NCBI GenBank assembly: GCA_964544115.1
Contig: CAZJBP010000157.1
Coordinates: forward strand, 1 to 8,158
Source of the DNA: CAZJBP01 sp964544115
GTDB taxonomy: Bacteria; Verrucomicrobiota; Kiritimatiellia; UBA8416; JADHWI01
Length of the DNA: 8,158 nt
Reading direction: 5' to 3'
The position numbers and the translations under genes were made by a program. Positions 1 through 5,442 of this stretch are shown here, in pieces (within the stretch, counting starts at the first letter, position 1; the number at the start of each line of letters is the position of its first letter). A model generated the notes under the pieces. The model was not told where the DNA came from. It saw only the letters and a program-made list of their open reading frames with translations, and did no database searches.

Positions 1-2
1 CC

Positions 3-263
3 GGCGACCGGCGGGACGAGGCTTTCCAGCTCGTCGCCGACACGTACGAGGCCCTGGTTGAGGAGCGCGGCGAGGGCGAGACGATCTGGGGGTCGATGAT
101 CAAGCAGACCCTCAAGCGCCGCCGGCCCGGCTTCAGCGAGTCCTACTACGGCTTCCGCTCCTTCGGCGACCTGCTTGAGGACGCCGGCGCCCAGGGGATC
201 CTCGCGCTCGAACGCGACGAAAAATCGGGCGGGTTCGTCATCAAGGGCTGCCCCAGGCGCTAG
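3..263 (+). CDS. C-terminal OST-HTH/LOTUS domain of a (probably NYN-type) RNA-binding protein, 5' truncated
   Basis: An open frame enters from the left edge (frame starting at base 3) and runs 86 codons to a TAG at 261-263; the start lies outside the window. The visible protein has the pattern of a C-terminal OST-HTH/LOTUS domain: an amphipathic helix (FQLVADTYEALVEE), then GSMIKQTLKRRRPGF, then ESYYGFRSFGDLLEDA, then a short beta hairpin with LERDEKSGGFVIKG near the end. In bacteria this module usually follows a NYN (LabA/DUF88, PIN-like) nuclease domain, and LOTUS domains are known RNA binders. The NYN part is therefore inferred and not seen. The basic KRRR and the aromatic YYGFRSF segment are the most telling residues. 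It converges with the radical SAM gene on the opposite strand and probably has no functional link to it. I am confident of the domain and less so of the whole-protein identity. Confidence 0.8.
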   Translation, partial: GDRRDEAFQLVADTYEALVEERGEGETIWGSMIKQTLKRRRPGFSESYYGFRSFGDLLEDAGAQGILALERDEKSGGFVIKGCPRR

Positions 264-264
264 G

Positions 265-280
265 CACGGCCGGAGCCGTC
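265..280. terminator. Possible short hairpin between convergent genes
   Basis: The 19-base gap between two convergent stop codons contains an ACGGC / GCCGT inverted repeat (266-270 and 275-279) around a 4-base CGGA loop. A stem here could serve as a two-way transcription end for the genes that meet at this point. The stem is only five pairs and there is no T-run on either strand, so it is not a classical intrinsic terminator and may be chance in GC-rich DNA. Confidence 0.25.
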
Positions 281-282
281 CG

Positions 283-1761
283 CTACGCGACATGCCGCTG
301 AGAGATCTTGCGGAAATGGTAGCCCTGGATGGCGAGCGTGATCGCCTCCGTCAGCAGCCACGGCCGCCGGAACTGGATCCAGAAGAGCAGCCGCCAGTAG
401 TGGGTTCGGCCCCGGCTCATAATGCCGATCCGGTAGAAGGCGCGGACAAACGCCAGCGCGTGTGAGACCCGGAAGCGGCCGTGCCGCCGAGGCGGCTTAT
501 ACTCGCGCAGGAAGGTTCTGATCCGCTGGTAGTAAGGCTTCGGCGCGTAGATGTGGTCCAGGATGCGCTTGTACCCCTCCTTGAGCGCCTCCAGGCTCAT
601 CACCGGCCGAATGTTGGTCGTGCCATCCACGTTGTCTCCCGAGCCCTCGCCCTGCAGCCGGCCCTCGCGCTTCATCCGCTCATACAGCCGAGTCCCGGGG
701 GGCGCCTGCAGCATGCCGACCATGGCAGTCACGATCCCGCTGCTCTGAATGAAGTCGATCTGCCGCTGGAAGATGGAGGGCCGGTCGTGGTCAAAGCCGA
801 CGATGAACCCCCCTTGCACCTGGAAGCCCGCGCGCTGGATGCGCTTCACGTCCTCCACGAGATTGCGGTTCCTGTTCTGAAGCTTGCTGCACTCCGCCAG
901 GCTGTCCTCGTCCGGGGTTTCAATGCCGATGAAGACCTTGTTGAACCCGGCCTCGCGCATCATCGCCATCAGCTCGGGGTCATCGGCCAGGTTGATGGAG
1001 GCCTCGGTGTAGAACACGGTTCTGCCTTTGCCCTTCCGCCACGCGATCAGGGCCGGCAGAAGGTCCGTCTTCAGAAACGCCTTGTTGCCGATGAAGTTGT
1101 CGTCCACAAAGAACACCTCGTCGCGCCACCCCGCGGCGTACAGCCCGTCGAGCTCGGCGACAATCTGGGCCGAGGTCTTCATGCGCACGCGGTGTCCGAA
1201 CAGGGCGGTGACATTGCAGAAGTCGCAGTTGAACGGGCAGCCGCGCGAGAACTGGACGCTCATGCTGGCGTAGTGCTTCAGATCCAGCAGGCCCCATTGG
1301 GGCGCGGGCGTCTGGCGCAGGTCTGCGTGGTCGGCCGTCTCGTAGAGGCGACGGGCGCGGCCCTGCGCCAGGTCCGAGAGGAATGGCTGGAGCGTGAGCT
1401 CGGCCTCGTTGAGGATATAATGGTCGACGGTCCCGAACTGCTCGTGTTCGCTGTTGAACAGCGGCCCGCCGGCGACGACGCGAACCCCCGCCTGCTTGCA
1501 CCGGTCCACGATGCGGTGCGCCGACTCACGCTGGACGACCATGGCGCTGATGAAGACGCAGTCCGCCCAGGCCAGATCCTTGTCCGTCAACTTGCGCACG
1601 TTGACGTCGACCAGCCGCCGCGGCCATTCCGTCGGCAGCATGGCCGCAACCGTCACCAGCCCCAGCGGCGGCAGCGCGGAGCGCTTGCCCACAAAGGCCA
1701 GCGCGTGCTTGAAGCTCCAGAACGTGTCCGGGAACTCAGGATAGACAAGAAGAACATTCAC
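283..1761 (-). CDS. B12-binding-domain radical SAM enzyme, DUF4070 type (HpnP-like), substrate unknown
   Basis: The 492-residue protein reads as a cobalamin-dependent radical SAM enzyme, a group that often methylates unactivated carbons. Residues about 1-135 form a Rossmann-like B12-binding domain (MNVLLVYPEFPDTFW at the start, VVAGGPLF near 95-102, NEAELTLQPFL near 118-128). No DxHxxG cobalamin-ligating motif is visible, as in many class B enzymes. The radical SAM core begins at FSRGCPFNCDFC; Cys175, Cys179 and Cys182 form the CX3CX2C [4Fe-4S] site, followed by VFFVDDNFIGNK and the strand FIGIETP. The last 130 or so residues, basic and aromatic, fit a DUF4070 tail. The hopanoid C-2 methylase HpnP has this architecture and a similar length, but no hopanoid genes are nearby, so I give no symbol. 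The start is GTG at 1761, chosen for its strong Shine-Dalgarno. It lies downstream of, and on the same strand as, the two-component pair. Asn183 directly follows the third cluster Cys, where my recollection of relatives is usually an acidic residue. Confidence 0.85.
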   Translation of the reverse strand: MNVLLVYPEFPDTFWSFKHALAFVGKRSALPPLGLVTVAAMLPTEWPRRLVDVNVRKLTDKDLAWADCVFISAMVVQRESAHRIVDRCKQAGVRVVAGGPLFNSEHEQFGTVDHYILNEAELTLQPFLSDLAQGRARRLYETADHADLRQTPAPQWGLLDLKHYASMSVQFSRGCPFNCDFCNVTALFGHRVRMKTSAQIVAELDGLYAAGWRDEVFFVDDNFIGNKAFLKTDLLPALIAWRKGKGRTVFYTEASINLADDPELMAMMREAGFNKVFIGIETPDEDSLAECSKLQNRNRNLVEDVKRIQRAGFQVQGGFIVGFDHDRPSIFQRQIDFIQSSGIVTAMVGMLQAPPGTRLYERMKREGRLQGEGSGDNVDGTTNIRPVMSLEALKEGYKRILDHIYAPKPYYQRIRTFLREYKPPRRHGRFRVSHALAFVRAFYRIGIMSRGRTHYWRLLFWIQFRRPWLLTEAITLAIQGYHFRKISQRHVA

Positions 1762-1766
1762 ATCCC

Positions 1767-1772
1767 ACCTCC
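1767..1772 (-). promoter_or_regulatory. Strong Shine-Dalgarno fixing a GTG start for the radical SAM gene
   Basis: Read on the minus strand, GGAGGT lies five bases before the GTG at 1761-1759. It is a near-perfect anti-16S match and supports the GTG start. No in-frame ATG with comparable spacing was noticed. It also shows that this gene has its own efficient translation start and is not coupled to the regulator gene upstream. Confidence 0.7.
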
Positions 1773-1788
1773 GGTACGCCCCCTCTCA

Positions 1789-1798
1789 ACCCTAGATA
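1789..1798 (-). promoter_or_regulatory. Tentative -10 region for the radical SAM gene
   Basis: Read on the minus strand, TATCTAGGGT contains two weak overlapping -10-like hexamers (TATCTA and TAGGGT, about three matches each to TATAAT). There is no good -35 box 16-18 bases upstream. If TATCTA is used, transcription would begin near 1786 and the dyad at 1817-1837 would be centred near -41, the usual place for an activator that substitutes for a -35. This is a weak signal that gains interest only from that geometry. Confidence 0.2.
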
Positions 1799-1816
1799 CC
1801 TTAGCGCAGGACGGCC

Positions 1817-1837
1817 GTTTCTCCCATGGGGTGAAAC
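1817..1837. promoter_or_regulatory. 21-base interrupted dyad between the response regulator and radical SAM genes
   Basis: On the plus strand the arms are GTTTC-T-CCC (1817-1825) and GGG-T-GAAAC (1829-1837), with ATG as the three-base centre. Eight of nine positions pair; only the T/T position breaks the symmetry. It sits in the 105-base gap downstream of the response regulator stop and upstream of the radical SAM start. It could be a protein-binding site, for instance for the NarL-type regulator encoded next to it, or an RNA hairpin affecting readthrough. No T-run follows it on the minus strand, so it is not a standard intrinsic terminator. The symmetry is seen; the role is inferred. Confidence 0.5.
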
Positions 1838-1866
1838 CCTACCGCCACCGGGCCGGCGCCTGATGC

Positions 1867-2553
1867 CTACTCGAGGGGCAGCTGGACGTCGCATTCGACA
1901 ATCCCCGCCGCGATGGCGTGGCGGGTGAGACCGGCGGTGTCATGGATGTCGAGCTTCTGCATGAGATGGTCGCGGTGCTTCTCGACGGTCTTGACGCTGA
2001 TGTCGAGCTCCGCCGCGATCTGCTTGTTGGCCAGGCCTTCGGCAATCAACTGGAGCACCTCGATCTCGCGCAAACTCAGGCCCGCCTCACCCTCCTTGAG
2101 CCGCCCCTTCCGGTCTAGCACGTTCGGATGGCGGGTGCTCAGCCGCTTGCCAATGGTGGGGCTGAAGAACGTGCCGCCTTGTTGGATTTCCCGGATCGCC
2201 TTGCACAGGAAGTCAGCCGAGGTGTGCTTCACCAGGTATCCCGACGCACCCTGGTCGATCGCACGCTCAACATAGGCGTCATCGCTGTGGGCGGATAGGA
2301 TGAGCACTTTGGAGTCCGGCGCCATCTCGCAAATCCGCCGCGTGGCATCCATGCCGTTCATCCGCGGCATCGCAATATCCATGATGACCACGTTTGGCCG
2401 GAGGTCCCGGGCCATGGCCACGGCCTGCCGGCCCGTGGCCGCCTCGCCGAGAACCTCGATATCGGCCTCGGACTCCAGCAACGTCCGCAGGCCATCCCGC
2501 ACGACCATGTGGTCTTCCGCCAGCAGCACGGTGATCCGCGTCCCGGGCTTCAT
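1867..2553 (-). CDS. NarL/FixJ-family response regulator
   Basis: This 228-residue protein is a complete two-domain DNA-binding response regulator. The receiver domain (about 8-125) has the acidic pair Glu13/Asp14, the phospho-acceptor Asp59 in VVIMDIAMP, Ser87 in LILSAHS and Lys109 in GYLVKH, so all phosphorylation residues are present. A linker of about 30 residues leads to a LuxR-type helix-turn-helix (about 157-217) with LSLREIEVLQLIAEGLANKQIAAEL followed by ISVKTVEKHRDHLMQKL, the recognition helix pattern of this family. Its ATG lies within the ATGA overlap with the kinase stop. No well-spaced Shine-Dalgarno precedes it, so translation is probably coupled to the kinase. It should be phosphorylated by the upstream kinase and act as a dimer on DNA; the target is unknown, and the dyad just downstream of its stop is one candidate. 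Confidence 0.93.
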   Translation of the reverse strand: MKPGTRITVLLAEDHMVVRDGLRTLLESEADIEVLGEAATGRQAVAMARDLRPNVVIMDIAMPRMNGMDATRRICEMAPDSKVLILSAHSDDAYVERAIDQGASGYLVKHTSADFLCKAIREIQQGGTFFSPTIGKRLSTRHPNVLDRKGRLKEGEAGLSLREIEVLQLIAEGLANKQIAAELDISVKTVEKHRDHLMQKLDIHDTAGLTRHAIAAGIVECDVQLPLE

Positions 2554-3440
2554 GGGCGGGCGAGCTCCCGGGGGCCCTTGAGGTGCGGAATCTGCGCCTG
2601 AAGCGTGGTGCCCCGGCCCGGAGCGGAGTCTATGGACAAGCTACCCCCAAGCATCTCCACGCGCTCCCTCATTCCGATGAGCCCCAGGCTCCGGCTCTTC
2701 CGACCCCGCCACGTCCGCTCCACATCGAAGGATCGGCCGTCGTCCCGGATCTGCATCCACATGGCATCCGGAAGCCTCCGAAGGCTCACGTCCACCCGGC
2801 CGGCTTGCGCATGGCGAACAACATTGGTCAGCGCTTCCTGCGCCACGCGATAGAGCGCCGTGCGCTGGGCGCTGCTCAACCCGTCCGGCCCCGGGAACGC
2901 CGTCAAGCTCGCCCGCAGCCCCGTTTCTTTCGCAAGCCGCTTCATGAAGGCCTGCAGGGCCGGAATCAGTCCCAGGTCATCCAGCACCGCCGGCCGCAGT
3001 TCGAGAGCGAACCGGTGCACGACGTCCACCGACTTCTCGACCAGCCGTTGGGTGTGCGAGATCTTCCGGCTGAAACTCTTGTTGTGGGCCGCTGCCTCCA
3101 CCTTCAAGGTCGCCAGGCGGACGTGAATGCCGGTCAGCATCTGCGCCACGACGTCATGCAATTCGCGGCTGATCCTCTTGCGTTCATCCTCCTGCGCCGA
3201 CAGAACCCGGCGTGACAGCAGCCGCAACTCGTCCTGCTGCCGCTGCGACCTCGACAGCAACAAGCCTGTGTGGCGCTCGCTGCGGCGCAGGGTCTCCTCC
3301 ACCTTCCGACGTCGTGCGATCTCCGCCTTCAGCCGCCGGTTGGAAGCAGCCAGCGCCACCCGGCCCGGGTTCGGGGCCGGCGTCGGACGCCTGGCTTGGC
3401 CAGGTTCTCTGCGAGGTGCGGCTGTCATAGCCCAGACCAT
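2550..3440 (-). CDS. Soluble histidine kinase (HisKA_3 / HATPase_c, NarX-DegS type) without a visible sensor domain
   Basis: From the ATG at 3440 the protein has 296 residues (numbering used here). It has no hydrophobic segment, so it should be cytoplasmic. Residues about 30-90 are highly charged and look like a coiled coil. Next comes the HisKA_3 dimerisation/phospho-acceptor motif ERKRISRELHDVVAQ with His95. The ATP-binding domain follows: the N-box QEALTNVVRHA with Asn206, a G1 box DDGRSF (233-238) instead of the usual DNGxGF, GLIGMRERV (253-261), and GGxLxIxSxPGRGT near the end. There is no PAS, GAF or membrane input domain, so its signal must come through a partner or the coiled coil. 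It overlaps the regulator gene by ATGA and the two form a pair. The start is uncertain: a TTG at 3485 would add 15 residues and an ATG at 3428 would remove four; none has a strong Shine-Dalgarno. Confidence 0.9.
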   Translation of the reverse strand: MVWAMTAAPRREPGQARRPTPAPNPGRVALAASNRRLKAEIARRRKVEETLRRSERHTGLLLSRSQRQQDELRLLSRRVLSAQEDERKRISRELHDVVAQMLTGIHVRLATLKVEAAAHNKSFSRKISHTQRLVEKSVDVVHRFALELRPAVLDDLGLIPALQAFMKRLAKETGLRASLTAFPGPDGLSSAQRTALYRVAQEALTNVVRHAQAGRVDVSLRRLPDAMWMQIRDDGRSFDVERTWRGRKSRSLGLIGMRERVEMLGGSLSIDSAPGRGTTLQAQIPHLKGPRELARP

Positions 3441-3500
3441 CGAGCTTTCGCCGTGATTCTCCCACCCACCTCCGCGTTTCGGCAATCTCTTTCTTGACGC

Positions 3501-3521
3501 GCGCCCCCCTGTGCCGGGCGC
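3501..3521. repeat. GC-rich inverted repeat upstream of the kinase gene
   Basis: GCGCCC (3501-3506) and GGGCGC (3516-3521) form a perfect six-pair stem around a nine-base loop. It lies 60-80 bases upstream of the preferred kinase start and would be in its leader or promoter. It may be an RNA hairpin or a regulator site. A six-pair GC stem also arises easily by chance in DNA of this composition. Confidence 0.3.
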
Positions 3522-3613
3522 ATCCCCGTTTCAGTGCAAGCCGGTTTGATGTGTTGCCCGTCCCGCTGTGAGGTTGTCGGCCTGGCGCGCCTTTCGGAGG
3601 CCTGGTCCCGCAA

Positions 3614-3640
3614 TGTCATCCCGAACGCAGTGAGGGATCT
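3614..3640 (+). repeat. Dispersed palindromic repeat (TGTCATCCCGAAC...GGGATCT type)
   Basis: The 27 bases run from TGTCATCCCGAACGCAG to GTGAGGGATCT with a short overlap. ATCCC (3618-3622) and GGGAT (3634-3638) are inverted copies around an 11-base centre. I recognise this from memory as a short intergenic repeat that recurs many times in diverse environmental bacterial genomes, with variants such as TGTCATTCTGAGCG...GAATCT. Its translation, VIPNAVRDL, is a familiar spurious peptide in databases. Only one copy is in this window, so dispersal cannot be shown here. Function is unknown; REP/MITE-like mobility or a transcript-end structure are possibilities. Confidence 0.55.
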
Positions 3641-3714
3641 CGCCCCCCTTTGCGCTTGCATTGCCGGGGGATGTGGTGGCCCGCCTGCCAGCGGCCACGC
3701 ATCCCGCTTCCTGG

Positions 3715-3743
3715 TTGACGCGCGAGGCTAGATAGTTCACATT
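3715..3743 (+). promoter_or_regulatory. Tentative marR-operon promoter
   Basis: TTGACG at 3715-3720 matches five of six bases of a sigma-70 -35 box. A poor -10 (CACATT, 3738-3743) follows at 17 bases, entering the locally AT-rich patch. Transcription would begin near 3750, inside the dyad at 3744-3757, which suits repression by MarR. The -35 is good and the -10 weak, so the exact promoter is unsure. Confidence 0.35.
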
Positions 3744-3757
3744 TCGGAATATTCAGA
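3744..3757. promoter_or_regulatory. Candidate MarR operator (dyad centred on GAATATTC)
   Basis: TCGGAATATTCAGA has a perfect eight-base palindrome GAATATTC (3747-3754) and six of seven symmetric pairs across 14 bases. It ends 15 bases before the marR ATG and overlaps the likely transcription start. MarR proteins bind AT-centred palindromes of about this size in their own promoters. The symmetry is seen; binding is inferred. Confidence 0.4.
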
Positions 3758-3772
3758 TTACGGAGCATCGGC

Positions 3773-4252
3773 ATGCCCAGTCCACGCACATCCCTCGACG
3801 CCCGCGCCACCGAACTGACCGCCCAGTTCGACGCCTTCGCGCGGCGCTTTATCATCCCCCAGGGCATCGCGGCTGATGACCGCGCGCCGCTTACGCGCCT
3901 GGAGCTGCGCGTGATCGCCGCCGTGGGCGATCACCCCAACGGCCGCACGGGCAACCTGGCGGGCGACCTGATGATGTCCCTCAGCAGCCTGTCGAGCCTG
4001 CTGGACCGGCTGGCGAGGCGCCGCCTGATCCATCGGCGTCGCTCGCTGGAGGACCGCCGCGTTGTCCACGTGGAGCTGACGGCCAACGGGCGCGCCTGCT
4101 GCGCCCGCTTTCAACGCCGGCGCCTGCAAATCGCCCGCGGCATGCTCCAGGCTTTGACTGAGGAGGAGCGGGCAACGTTTATCGCGCTGATGCAAAAGAT
4201 TGGAGCTAAGGCCGGCGGCAACGCCCCCGGCCGGGGAGAATCGCCACTATGA
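3773..4252 (+). CDS. MarR-family transcriptional repressor, first gene of the efflux operon
   Basis: This 159-residue protein is slightly longer than the usual 140-150 for MarR. It has an N-terminal helix (about 8-33), a LTRLELRVIAAVGDHP helix, then the winged helix: GNLAGDLMMSLSSLSSLLDRLARRRLIHRR (about 60-90) with the recognition helix, and the wing with the hallmark DRR (94-96) in EDRRVVHVELTANG. A long C-terminal dimerisation helix pair ends at about 145, followed by a Gly/Pro-rich tail. The ATG has GGAG at 3762-3765, seven bases upstream. Its stop overlaps the adaptor start (ATGA, 4249-4252), so regulator and pump are one transcription unit and autoregulation is likely. The only two cysteines, Cys109 and Cys110, are adjacent just after the wing and could make it redox- or metal-sensitive. 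The ligand cannot be read from the sequence. Confidence 0.9.
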   Translation: MPSPRTSLDARATELTAQFDAFARRFIIPQGIAADDRAPLTRLELRVIAAVGDHPNGRTGNLAGDLMMSLSSLSSLLDRLARRRLIHRRRSLEDRRVVHVELTANGRACCARFQRRRLQIARGMLQALTEEERATFIALMQKIGAKAGGNAPGRGESPL

Positions 4253-5442
4253 CGGGCAAACTCATCGCGGGTGCTGCCGGGGTCGCCCTGATGGGGCTGA
4301 TCGGCTGGCGCGTGTATCAGCAGTCCACCGCCGAGGGGAAGGGGGGCGCGCCGCGCGGACGCGCCGCGCAGGTGGCCGTGCTGCTGCAGGCCGTGCGCGT
4401 AGAGGCCATCCGGGATGTGCGTACGTTTACCGGCACGATCGAGCCGCGGACGCGCTTCGACGTGGCACCCAAGGTGCCCGGCCGGCTTGAGACGCTGCGC
4501 GTCAACATCGGCCAGGAGGTCCGTAATGGGGACCCGATCGCCACGCTGGACGCCGAGGAGTACCGGCAGCGGGTGGAGCAGTCCCGTGCCGAGCTGGAGG
4601 TCGCCAAGGCCGGGGTGGCGGAGATGCAGAGCGCGCTGGAGATCGCCACGCGGGAGAGGGCGCGGGTCAGCGAACTGCAGAAGCAGAAGGTCGCCTCCGA
4701 GGCGGAGCTGGACCAGGCCGAGGCGGCCTTCGCGTCGGCCCAGGCCAAGCGGGACGTTACGCTGGCGCAGGTGCGCCAGCGCGAGGCAGCCCTGCAGGCG
4801 GACGAGGTCCGGCTCGCCTACACGCAAATCGCGGTGGCCTGGGCGGGGGGGCCCGGGACGCGCGTCGTCGGCGAGCGCTTCGTCGACGAGGGGGCCATGC
4901 TGCGGGCCAATGATCCCATCGTGTCGGTGCTGGACGTCGACACGGTGGTCGCCGCGCTCACGGTCATCGAGCGCGACTATCCGAGCGTTCAGGTCGGGCA
5001 GCGGGTGGAGATCACAACCGACGCCTTCCCGGGGCGCGTGTTCGGCGGAACCCTTGCGCGAAAGGCGCCGCTGCTGATGGAGTCCTCGCGGCAGGCCCGC
5101 GTGGAGGTGGAAGTGGCCAACGCCGACCGGGCGCTGGCGCCGGGCATGTTCGTGCGGGCGGCGATCGAGTTTGCCGCCCACCCCGGCGCCACCACCGTGC
5201 CCGTCGCCGCGCTCGCGCGCCGTAACGGCTCGACCGGCGTCTTCCTCGCCGATACGCAGGCGCTCACCGCCGCCTTTCTCCCGCTCACCGTCGGCATCGT
5301 CAGCGGCGAGCGGGCGGAAGTGCTGTCGCCGCCCCTGGCCGGCCAGGTGGTGACGCTGGGGCAGCACCTGCTCGAAGACGGCTCGGCCATCCTCCTGCCA
5401 GCCGCCGCACCCGCGGCGGCGCCGGGAGGGCGGCAGCCATGA
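4249..5442 (+). CDS. RND efflux periplasmic adaptor (membrane fusion protein)
   Basis: This 397-residue protein has a normal length for a HlyD/AcrA-type adaptor, which bridges the inner-membrane pump and an outer-membrane channel. A hydrophobic segment (about 4-21) anchors it or acts as a signal. There is no lipobox Cys, so it is not a lipoprotein. Two half-lipoyl strands (about 70-103 with APKVPGRLETLRVNIGQEVRNGDPIATLD, and 188-229 with VVGERFVDEGAMLRANDPIVSVLD) flank an alpha-helical coiled-coil hairpin (about 104-187, rich in Glu, Gln, Ala and Arg). A beta-barrel (about 233-308, ending with LAPGMFVRA) and a membrane-proximal domain (about 315-382) follow; the tail is Ala/Pro-rich. The ATG has GGGGAG ten bases upstream and overlaps the marR stop. 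The gene's own stop overlaps the pump start by ATGA. A run of seven G at 4845-4851 lies in the coding frame. Confidence 0.93.
   Translation: MTGKLIAGAAGVALMGLIGWRVYQQSTAEGKGGAPRGRAAQVAVLLQAVRVEAIRDVRTFTGTIEPRTRFDVAPKVPGRLETLRVNIGQEVRNGDPIATLDAEEYRQRVEQSRAELEVAKAGVAEMQSALEIATRERARVSELQKQKVASEAELDQAEAAFASAQAKRDVTLAQVRQREAALQADEVRLAYTQIAVAWAGGPGTRVVGERFVDEGAMLRANDPIVSVLDVDTVVAALTVIERDYPSVQVGQRVEITTDAFPGRVFGGTLARKAPLLMESSRQARVEVEVANADRALAPGMFVRAAIEFAAHPGATTVPVAALARRNGSTGVFLADTQALTAAFLPLTVGIVSGERAEVLSPPLAGQVVTLGQHLLEDGSAILLPAAAPAAAPGGRQP
5424..5430 (+). promoter_or_regulatory. Shine-Dalgarno for the RND pump inside the adaptor gene
   Basis: GGGAGGG lies eight bases before the pump ATG at 5439 and within the last adaptor codons. 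Together with the ATGA overlap it fixes the pump start and suggests coupled, near-stoichiometric translation of adaptor and pump. Confidence 0.6.

Larger units (their letters stand above)
3441..3772. other. Divergent intergenic region between the kinase and marR
   Basis: About 330 bases with no gene I can support. From left to right it holds the kinase start area, a GC-rich hairpin (3501-3521), a small GCCT/AGGC stem near 3589-3601, the dispersed palindromic repeat (3614-3640), a GC-rich stretch, and a clearly more AT-rich patch at about 3729-3760 that should contain the marR promoter and operator. Short open frames across it on both strands have no start signals and no family resemblance. 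One carries the residue string VIPNAVRDL, which is simply the repeat translated. Confidence 0.7.

Noticed and set aside
1817..1837. Intrinsic terminator after the response regulator
   Set aside because: The hairpin is plausible but no T-run follows on the minus strand (next bases are GGCCGTCC), so I kept it as a regulatory dyad.
481..1863. Open frame of about 460 codons on the plus strand opposite the radical SAM gene
   Set aside because: Antisense shadow of a gene with intact catalytic motifs; no recognisable domains and no Shine-Dalgarno evidence.
2583..3215. Open frame of about 210 codons on the plus strand opposite the kinase
   Set aside because: The kinase on the other strand has intact H, N and G boxes; this frame has only biased composition.
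3534..3731. Short plus-strand open frame in the intergenic region containing VIPNAVRDL
   Set aside because: This peptide is the translation of the dispersed repeat at 3614-3640, a common false gene. No Shine-Dalgarno and no other family features.
3531..3740. Short minus-strand open frame in the same region containing IPHCVRDD
   Set aside because: Reverse-strand translation of the same repeat; no support as a gene.
4415..5077. Arg/Ser-rich open frame of about 220 codons within the adaptor gene
   Set aside because: Out-of-frame reading of the adaptor on the same strand; the composition is an artefact of the +1 frame of GC-rich codons.
4111..5367. Open frame of about 418 codons on the minus strand across the adaptor gene
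   Set aside because: Rich in Arg, Gly, His and Leu without domain features, and wholly opposite a convincing adaptor protein. Shadow of biased codon use.
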